A stretch of 64,000 nt of DNA, taken from contig JAZQUI010000002.1 in assembly GCA_045631205.1 (NCBI GenBank), positions 1 to 64,000 of the forward strand, given 5' to 3'. A program made the position numbers and the translations under genes. The stretch comes from HGM04593 sp045631205. Its GTDB lineage: Bacteria > Bacteroidota > Bacteroidia > Bacteroidales > Bacteroidaceae. Below the pieces are notes generated by a model. The model had not been told where the DNA came from and did not search any database. It saw only the letters and a list, made by a program, of their open reading frames with translations. Below, piece after piece: positions 58,532 to 64,000 of this stretch. Position 1 is the stretch's first letter. Each line of letters starts with the position of its first letter.

Positions 58532-59131
58532 ATGTTTTCAGGAATTGTAGAAGAATTTGCAACAGTAACAAAGTTGGTACGTGAGCAAGGAAACTTGCAC
58601 CTTACACTTACCAGCTCTTTTGTAAACGAATTGAAGATAGACCAGAGTGTGTCGCACAATGGTGTGTGTCTTACCGTAGTTAATATAACAGATAATGAAT
58701 ACACCGTTACCGCTATGCACGAAACGCTTGAGCGTTCAAATATTGGACTCTTGCAGGTTGGAGACAAAGTAAACGTGGAACGCAGTATGATGATGAACGG
58801 CCGTCTCGACGGTCACATTGTACAAGGACACGTTGATGAGACTGCCGAGTGTATCGACTTGAAAGATGCCGATGGAAGCTGGTACTACACCTTCCGCTAC
58901 AAACACGACGAAGAGATGGCTGCAAAAGGTTACCTCACCGTAGATAAGGGTTCGGTTACAGTGAATGGCGTGAGCCTTACCGTGTGTGAGCCCACCGATG
59001 ACACTTTCAAAGTGGCCATAATCCCTTACACTTACGAGCATACCAATTTCCACACTATAAAAGTTGGAACAAAGGTTAATATTGAGTTTGATATTATTGG
59101 CAAGTACATTGCCCGTATGATAAACAAATAA
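58532..59131 (+). CDS. ribE: Riboflavin synthase alpha subunit
   Basis: The 199-residue enzyme converts two 6,7-dimethyl-8-ribityllumazine molecules to riboflavin. It consists of two similar lumazine-binding domains: MFSGIVEEFA...NGVCLTVVNI and YLTVDKGSVTVNGVSLTV. MFSGIVEE at the very N-terminus is the invariant start. The nitroreductase gene, an FMN enzyme, follows after 6 bp. No riboflavin riboswitch is seen upstream. Confidence 0.96.
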   Translation: MFSGIVEEFATVTKLVREQGNLHLTLTSSFVNELKIDQSVSHNGVCLTVVNITDNEYTVTAMHETLERSNIGLLQVGDKVNVERSMMMNGRLDGHIVQGHVDETAECIDLKDADGSWYYTFRYKHDEEMAAKGYLTVDKGSVTVNGVSLTVCEPTDDTFKVAIIPYTYEHTNFHTIKVGTKVNIEFDIIGKYIARMINK

Positions 59132-59137
59132 TCTGCG

Positions 59138-59683
59138 ATGAATACATTTCTTGAACTTGCGCAATCCCGTCAAAGTGACCGTTCTTTCGAAGCGGGGCGT
59201 ACAATAGAGCGCGAAGTACTTGAACGCATATTGGAAGCCGGGCGCATTGCACCCTCGGCTTGCAATGGACAGCCGTGGCATTTTACCATAGTAACAGATA
59301 AAGAACTATTGCCGCAAGTGGGCAAGGCAACCGCAAGTCTTGGAATGAACAAATTTGTAAAGGACGCGGCTGCACTTGTACTCATTACGCACGAATCCAC
59401 AAACATAACCTCTAAACTGGGATGTGGCATTAAGGATAAGGATTTCCCCATGATGGATTTAGGCATTGCATCGGCCTACATAACTCTCGCTGCCGAAGAT
59501 GAAGGAGTGGGGAGTTGTATTCTCGGCTGGTTCGACGAAAAGAAAATTAAGCAACTCGCCGGAATTCCCGAAAAGAAACGCCTTATGCTTATTATAGCAC
59601 TTGGCTATGCAGCCAAGCCCAAACGTAAAAAAGTGCGTAAGGATTGGGAGAAGGTGATTTCCTTTGAGAAATACCATTCTTGA
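59138..59683 (+). CDS. Nitroreductase-family flavoprotein
   Basis: The 181-residue protein begins with the FMN-binding RQSDRSFEAGRTIEREVLER block, has APSACNGQPWHFTIV (FMN phosphate site) and the dimer-forming GIASAYITLAAEDEGVGSC segment. Such FMN oxidoreductases reduce nitro groups, quinones or iodotyrosine. The natural substrate is unknown. It follows ribE by 6 bp, giving a flavin-related pair. Confidence 0.9.
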   Translation: MNTFLELAQSRQSDRSFEAGRTIEREVLERILEAGRIAPSACNGQPWHFTIVTDKELLPQVGKATASLGMNKFVKDAAALVLITHESTNITSKLGCGIKDKDFPMMDLGIASAYITLAAEDEGVGSCILGWFDEKKIKQLAGIPEKKRLMLIIALGYAAKPKRKKVRKDWEKVISFEKYHS

Positions 59684-59705
59684 CAAATAATAGTAAATAA
59701 AATGA

Positions 59706-59741
59706 ATTAAGGAGAAGGCATTGCGTTCTTCTCCTTAATTA
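59706..59741. terminator. Terminator shared by the nitroreductase gene and rnpB
   Basis: AATTAAGGAGAA pairs with TTCTCCTTAATT around a GCATTGC-containing loop, between two converging transcripts. Confidence 0.75.
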
Positions 59742-59748
59742 TTATAAA

Positions 59749-60093
59749 CACAGCCAGCCTATAAGCCGGGTTCTGTACCCCTTACGGGGCGCCTGTCATT
59801 CATCTATGTTGTGTGTCACCACACAGCTAAAGCGTTCTACCCTCCGGCTCGAGCGAGCTACCCTCAAGCGCCGGTTTACATGAACTTGCAGCCTCCAAGA
59901 CGCACGGCCCGTACATCGCTGCACGGCCGGTGGGCTCTTACCCCGCCTTCTCACCCTTACCCTTGCGGGCGGTTATTTTCTTCTGCGTTACTCCGCCTTT
60001 ACAGACAGCTTTCTGTTAGGAAGTGGAGTGCTCTGTGCTGCCCGGACTTTCCTCTTTTGTCTTGCGACAACAGCGACAAGCCGGCCGACTGTG
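59749..60093 (-). ncRNA. rnpB: RNase P RNA, class A
   Basis: On the minus strand the RNA contains the universal GAGGAAAGTCCGGGC near its 5' end and ACAGAACCCGGCTTATAG near its 3' end. The ends pair to form helix P1 (CACAGTCGGCC with GGCTGGCTGTG, 11 pairs including two G-U). Length is about 345 nt, normal for class A. It is the catalytic RNA that removes 5' leaders from tRNA precursors. The ends are set from P1 pairing. The promoter -7 box is at 60108-60115. Confidence 0.97.
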
Positions 60094-60107
60094 ATTCTAT
60101 TCTGTTG

Positions 60108-60115
60108 CAAAGGTA
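60108..60115 (-). promoter_or_regulatory. -7 promoter element of rnpB
   Basis: Minus-strand TACCTTTGC is an exact TAnnTTTG match, 15 bp before the first base of helix P1. Confidence 0.65.
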
Positions 60116-60271
60116 CTCTTTTTTCGCCGAAAAAGAAAATTAAAGCGCATTTTGGTTTTAACAAATGTGAAACAAAAGCCGTGCGCATTAAATTATTGTT
60201 AAAAGATTGTCTGTATTGTTAAATAGAACCAAAAATGGGATTGATTCTATTGAGAGTAGCATTCATTACAC

Positions 60272-60279
60272 TATATTTG
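60272..60279 (+). promoter_or_regulatory. -7 promoter element of the HtrA/DegQ gene
   Basis: TATATTTGC matches TAnnTTTG. The transcript would have a leader of about 70 nt. Confidence 0.55.
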
Positions 60280-60355
60280 CGCCAGAAACAGTGAAACAAC
60301 CCCACTATTTTGTTAACAATTAAAGAACAGATTAACATAAATAATTTTTTAGATT

Positions 60356-61837
60356 ATGAAAAAGATATTTAGAAATTTATTTCTCGTTACAAGCGTAATT
60401 GCCACAAGTGCTGCCGTAGCAGGGTACACTGCGTATCGAACAACAAGCAATTCCATCAACGAAACTATTATTAGTTCACCGGCACAAAACTCCTTCATAA
60501 CAAAAGCAGCCTTTGCTGCGCCCGAGGGTTTGCAACGTACCGACCTTACTGATGCTGCGGAGAAATCGGTACACGCCGTAGTACATATTAAATCTACCGA
60601 AAAAGGAAAAACAGCTGTTATACGCCGCGCTCCCGACATCTATGATTTCTTCTTTGGTGATGGTATGGGACGACAGCAACGTGTGCAGACACAACCTCGT
60701 GTAGGCTTTGGTTCTGGTGTTATTTTGAGTGACGATGGTTACATTGTTACCAATAATCACGTTATTGAAGGCGCCGATGAAATTCAGGTGACATTGAACG
60801 ATAATCGAACTTTCCCAGCAAGGCTTGTCGGAACCGATGCCAACACCGACCTAGCTCTTGTAAAGATAGAAACCGACGACAAACTTCCATTCCTTATTGT
60901 GGGCGACAGTGACAATCTAAAGATCGGCGAGTGGGTATTAGCCGTTGGTAACCCTTTCAACCTTACATCAACCGTTACAGCCGGCATTGTAAGTGCAAAG
61001 GCTCGCTCATTGGGCGTTTATAATGGCGGTATAGAGTCGTTTATACAGACAGATGCAGCCATAAACCAAGGTAACAGCGGTGGCGCACTTGTTAATGCAA
61101 AAGGCGAATTGGTTGGCATAAATTCTGTGCTTTCTTCGCCGACAGGCTCGTATGCAGGCTATGGTTTTGCCATCCCCACATCCATTATGACAAAGGTTGT
61201 GTCTGACCTTAAAGAGTTCGGCACAGTACAGCGTGCAGTATTAGGAATTGTTGGCGGTACAGTGACTGCCGAACTCAACGAAAAAGAGAACCTTGGCACA
61301 GTTGACGGAGTCTATGTTTCTGATGTTACCGAAGACGGTGCTGCAAAAAGTGCCGGTATAGAAAAGGGCGATGTTATTATAGGTTTTAACGGCAAGCCCA
61401 TAAAGACAATGGCCGAATTGCAGGAAACGCTTGCCAAGACAATGCCCGGCGCCAAGGTTGAAGTAAAAGTGCTTCGTGGCAAAAAAGAAAAGGATTTTGA
61501 TGTAACACTGGTAAATGTACAAGGCAATACTAATGTCGTTAAAAATATCGATATAGATATCCTTGGAGCAGAATTCAAACCCATTGACGAGAAGGAGAAA
61601 CAGTTCTTCAAGATTTCACACGGCTTAAAAGTGACAAATATCGGCGACGGACTCTTCTCAAAATTCGGGCTCAAAAAGGGCGTTGTAATACAGAAAGTAA
61701 ACGGTACAGCTATACGCACAATAGAAGAGTTACAAAAGGTAGTGAAACAAGCTAACGCCTCCACAGAACCGGTACTTTTCATTTCGGGTTACAGCCCTGC
61801 CGGTCAACGGGTATTCTATTCAGTGCCGTTGCAATAA
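60356..61837 (+). CDS. HtrA/DegQ-type periplasmic serine protease with two PDZ domains
   Basis: The 493-residue protein has a signal or anchor sequence (FLVTSVIATSAAVAGYTAY), a trypsin-like domain with catalytic His135 (TNNHVIEG), Asp165 (NTDLALVKI) and Ser241 (NQGNSGGAL), and two PDZ domains (about 290-385 and 400-490). The long loop after residue 90 that contains FFFGDGMGRQQRVQ is the LA-loop region which controls oligomer state in DegP and DegQ. It degrades or refolds misfolded envelope proteins. Transcribed alone from a -7 box at 60272-60279. Confidence 0.95.
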   Translation: MKKIFRNLFLVTSVIATSAAVAGYTAYRTTSNSINETIISSPAQNSFITKAAFAAPEGLQRTDLTDAAEKSVHAVVHIKSTEKGKTAVIRRAPDIYDFFFGDGMGRQQRVQTQPRVGFGSGVILSDDGYIVTNNHVIEGADEIQVTLNDNRTFPARLVGTDANTDLALVKIETDDKLPFLIVGDSDNLKIGEWVLAVGNPFNLTSTVTAGIVSAKARSLGVYNGGIESFIQTDAAINQGNSGGALVNAKGELVGINSVLSSPTGSYAGYGFAIPTSIMTKVVSDLKEFGTVQRAVLGIVGGTVTAELNEKENLGTVDGVYVSDVTEDGAAKSAGIEKGDVIIGFNGKPIKTMAELQETLAKTMPGAKVEVKVLRGKKEKDFDVTLVNVQGNTNVVKNIDIDILGAEFKPIDEKEKQFFKISHGLKVTNIGDGLFSKFGLKKGVVIQKVNGTAIRTIEELQKVVKQANASTEPVLFISGYSPAGQRVFYSVPLQ

Positions 61838-61860
61838 TACTGTTTCATTCAGATTCTTAA

Positions 61861-61900
61861 AAAGATTACAGGCATCGGAATTCCGATGCCTGTAATCTTT
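61861..61900. terminator. 40-bp perfect palindrome, bidirectional terminator
   Basis: AAAGATTACAGGCATCGGAA is followed directly by its exact complement, with T and A runs on the flanks, between the converging protease and porin genes. Confidence 0.85.
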
Positions 61901-61903
61901 TTT

Positions 61904-63067
61904 TTAGAACGATATCTGTAATTGAGAAATAAATTCGCGGGTAATTGCTCCTACACGCGGGCGTGTATAAACGAAATGTGCCGAAAGGCGACAACGCTTG
62001 TAAATCCAATATTGTGCACCGGCAGTGTATGTATGTTGCTCGGTAACCCATTTGCCAAAGTCGGCTTGTGCTTTTTTGCTCAAACGGGTATTCTTGTCGA
62101 GGTAATCCCAATTGAGTATAATATCGAACTTCTTTACCGGGGTATACAGTAAGTTTACATAACCTCCACGTGAGTGTATACCACCATCACATCCTTGTAT
62201 ATATTCACTGCGCAGGTAGAAAGGTGCAAAGGTTGCCTCAATACCCACGTTCCAGCGATGGCGAGAGTAATCGTCGCCGGCATTTATTCTACCATATACC
62301 GAAGATGCTTGTGCGTGCCCAGTTCCCACAAGGAAAGAACCTTCGATAAGGAAGTTCTTGCAGGGCATATATTTCAGCATTCCTATTACATCCTTTTGGC
62401 TGTTATTCTCTTTTTGGTTCATACCGGGGCCGTTGAATACACCAATGCTGTAATTCATAAGATAACGTCCGTTCTTGTTTTTCCAGAAATCACCGGTAAA
62501 CATTACTCCCATATCGCGTGCTACATTGTTGCCTACGAGAGGGTCGCTTGCAATACCGGCAAGGTAAAGAACCGAGGGGTCGAATAATATTGTACTCAAA
62601 TATGTGGGCGAATAAAGGCTTTCAAGTGTAAAGGGTTGTTTGAATTGTCCTACACGCAACTGCGCCCAAGGCTTGAAGGCATATTGTGCATAATATTCGT
62701 GCAATTCCGACGCTGCTGCATCGTACATAAGGAAGAAACTCAATTGCTTTGTTATCTGCGCATCGGCCATAAGTATTATACGTTTCACCTCGCCACCGTT
62801 GGTGTTTTCCTGGTTCACTCGTTTGTAGTCGTACCACATTTGTCCGTACCCGAACAATCGCAACTTGCTCAACCCGATTTCAAAATCCAAAGAGCTGGTT
62901 TCGGCTTTTGTTTCAAGAGACTTCGCCGCATTACCGTCGGGGTAGGTGGTTGTGGAAATGCCGAAGTTTATTTTCTTGGTAAAAGGCATTGTTGTTTCGC
63001 CATCAGCTTTTGCAAAGCTTATACCTAAAAGCATCAACAGTGCTGAAAAAACTATTTTTCTTTTCAT
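61904..63067 (-). CDS. Phosphate-selective-type porin (OprO/OprP fold)
   Basis: From the ATG at 63065-63067 the protein has 387 residues and a signal peptide (MKRKIVFSALLMLLGISFAK). Alternating amphipathic strands fill the chain. GQFKQPFTLESLYSPTYLST and MGVMFTGDFWKNKNGRYLMN are typical of OprO/OprP-like porins in Bacteroidetes. It ends with Phe, the usual outer-membrane barrel terminus. Phosphate selectivity is assumed from the family only. A longer open frame to 63220 is rejected because it has no signal peptide and crosses the -7 box at 63087-63094. Confidence 0.85.
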   Translation of the reverse strand: MKRKIVFSALLMLLGISFAKADGETTMPFTKKINFGISTTTYPDGNAAKSLETKAETSSLDFEIGLSKLRLFGYGQMWYDYKRVNQENTNGGEVKRIILMADAQITKQLSFFLMYDAAASELHEYYAQYAFKPWAQLRVGQFKQPFTLESLYSPTYLSTILFDPSVLYLAGIASDPLVGNNVARDMGVMFTGDFWKNKNGRYLMNYSIGVFNGPGMNQKENNSQKDVIGMLKYMPCKNFLIEGSFLVGTGHAQASSVYGRINAGDDYSRHRWNVGIEATFAPFYLRSEYIQGCDGGIHSRGGYVNLLYTPVKKFDIILNWDYLDKNTRLSKKAQADFGKWVTEQHTYTAGAQYWIYKRCRLSAHFVYTRPRVGAITREFISQLQISF

Positions 63068-63086
63068 CGTAACAAATTTTAACGCG

Positions 63087-63094
63087 CGAAAATA
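63087..63094 (-). promoter_or_regulatory. -7 promoter element of the porin gene
   Basis: Minus-strand TATTTTCGC fits TAnnTTYG, 20 bp before the porin ATG. Confidence 0.5.
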
Positions 63095-63157
63095 GTAAAA
63101 ATATAGCACCACTTGGTCATAGGCGGTTAAAAAGTTATTCGTTACCGCTTTTTTTAG

Positions 63158-63165
63158 TAATTTTG
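63158..63165 (+). promoter_or_regulatory. -7 promoter element of the EamA transporter gene
   Basis: TAATTTTGC matches TAnnTTTG, 28 bp before the ATG at 63194. Confidence 0.55.
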
Positions 63166-63193
63166 CACAAAGCAAAGAGGAACTCAACGAATA

Positions 63194-64000
63194 ATGGAAA
63201 AAGATAATATAAAAGGACACCTTGCCTGTTTTTTGGCCTATGTGATATTCGGGCTCAATATTATTGTCTCAAAAGATATGATGGGCAGCGGGCTTCTATC
63301 GCCTATGGCACTTTTCGGGCTGCGTTCGTTGGGCGCAGGCTTAATCTTTTGGATTGCATCCCTCTTTATGCCGCATGAAAAAGTTGCTCCAAAGGATGTG
63401 TTGAGGATCTTTGCAGCGTCGTTCACCGGATTCTTTCTCACCCAGATAACCTTTTTGGTGGGAATATCCCACATTACTCCTATGGATTGCTCCATAATGA
63501 CAGCTCTTTCCCCCATATACACTATGTTCATTGCAGCCATTGTCCTTAAAGAGCCTATTACAATCAAAAAGGCGGGTGGTGTGCTATTGAGTTTGTCGGG
63601 TGTAATGTTTCTAATTATGAACAGCGTAACATCTGCCGGTGGAGCCACTGCCACGGAGCCTTTGGGCGTATTTATGCTATTTATGAACGGATTCTGCTTT
63701 TCCGTATATTTGGGTGTATTCAAGCCGCTTATAATGCGTTATTCAGTAATAACATTTATGAAGTGGATATTTCTCTTCTCCTCTCTGCTGGCAATGCCGT
63801 TTGCCGGTAGCGAGATTTTTACATCAAACTATGCTGCCTGGCCGACAAAACTTATAGGAGAGGTGCTTTTCACAATCGTTTTTTCAACTTTTATTACCTA
63901 CTTCCTTATACCTGTAGGACAAAAACATCTGCGCCCAACACTTGTGAGTATGTATTCTTATATGCAACCAATAGTAGCAACGGCCATAAGCATATATATA
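63194..64000 (+). CDS. EamA/DMT-family transporter (3' end beyond the window)
   Basis: The frame opens with ATG at 63194 and stays open to the last base, giving 269 codons of an expected 290-300. It begins MEKDNIKGHLACFLAYVIFG and shows the two-part EamA layout: SPMALFGLRSLGAGLIFWIA and DCSIMTALSPIYTMFIAAIV in the first half, and the second half ending in PTLVSMYSYMQPIVATAIS, where P-x-x-x-x-x-x-P near the ninth helix is typical. About nine helices are visible. It differs from the EamA gene at 19792 and is its only paralogue in the window. Substrate unknown. Confidence 0.88.
   Translation, partial: MEKDNIKGHLACFLAYVIFGLNIIVSKDMMGSGLLSPMALFGLRSLGAGLIFWIASLFMPHEKVAPKDVLRIFAASFTGFFLTQITFLVGISHITPMDCSIMTALSPIYTMFIAAIVLKEPITIKKAGGVLLSLSGVMFLIMNSVTSAGGATATEPLGVFMLFMNGFCFSVYLGVFKPLIMRYSVITFMKWIFLFSSLLAMPFAGSEIFTSNYAAWPTKLIGEVLFTIVFSTFITYFLIPVGQKHLRPTLVSMYSYMQPIVATAISIYI

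Noticed and set aside
63068..63220. Longer porin open frame starting at 63220
   Set aside because: The extra 51 residues precede a standard signal peptide and span the predicted promoter.
1..64000. tRNA genes, rRNA genes, transposases and riboswitches
   Set aside because: I looked in the intergenic regions and found no convincing tRNA, rRNA, transposase gene or riboswitch. A covariance-model search would be decisive.

Overview
The window is a 64 kb chromosomal segment from a member of the Bacteroidetes, most likely an anaerobic gut Bacteroidales. Evidence: promoters of the Bacteroidetes type (TTTG, about 20 bp, TAnnTTTG or TAnnTTCG), glutamine synthetase III, a 47-bp-repeat type II-C CRISPR-Cas9 locus, a glutamate decarboxylase plus glutaminase pair, a Wzi-family capsule protein, LytTR and membrane winged-helix regulators, and almost no Shine-Dalgarno signals. 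I cannot place it to genus.

Layout. 0-0.7 kb: 3' end of queF and a decayed SusC-type fragment. 0.7-6.1 kb: a complete type II-C CRISPR-Cas locus (four-spacer array, cas2, cas1, cas9, divergent tracrRNA). 6.2-11.8 kb: agmatine-to-putrescine operon with an iron-sulfur DUF2148 protein, a phospholipase D-like lipoprotein, a CBM9-like protein and a SpoU-family rRNA/tRNA methyltransferase. 11.8-16 kb: membrane-bound winged-helix regulator opposite a TlpA-like thioredoxin lipid-side protein, and a frameshifted small gene. 16-20.7 kb: glsA-gadB and two transporters. 20.8-25.1 kb: secreted M6 protease with a dockerin-like tail, a 1.1 kb gene-free stretch, and an XRE regulator. 25.2-38 kb: pyrK-pyrD, trmD, gyrA, purN, ftsE-like gene, lysC, lysA. 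38-48.3 kb: a long minus-strand series including a Wzi-type capsule protein, an NTP transferase, a cytidylyltransferase-GHMP kinase fusion, a C-terminal processing protease, a dCMP deaminase and a dipeptidyl carboxypeptidase. 48.5-57 kb: nagA, glnN and a MacAB-TolC-type efflux operon. 57-64 kb: NhaC antiporter, ribE, nitroreductase, RNase P RNA, HtrA/DegQ protease, a phosphate-selective-type porin and an EamA transporter that runs off the window.

The most interesting region is the CRISPR-Cas9 locus. The cas9 and tracrRNA promoters are divergent and interleaved. The cas9 mRNA leader, 7-19 nt before the start codon, carries a 13-nt exact copy of the tracrRNA-pairing half of the CRISPR repeat (21 of 24 bases over a longer span). 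The same tracrRNA that matures crRNA could therefore pair with the cas9 ribosome-binding region. Every array repeat carries an exact Bacteroidetes -7 element, and the decayed first repeat has lost its tracr-pairing half while keeping the promoter half. Together these suggest a self-balancing guide/nuclease circuit. All regulatory statements are inference from sequence only.
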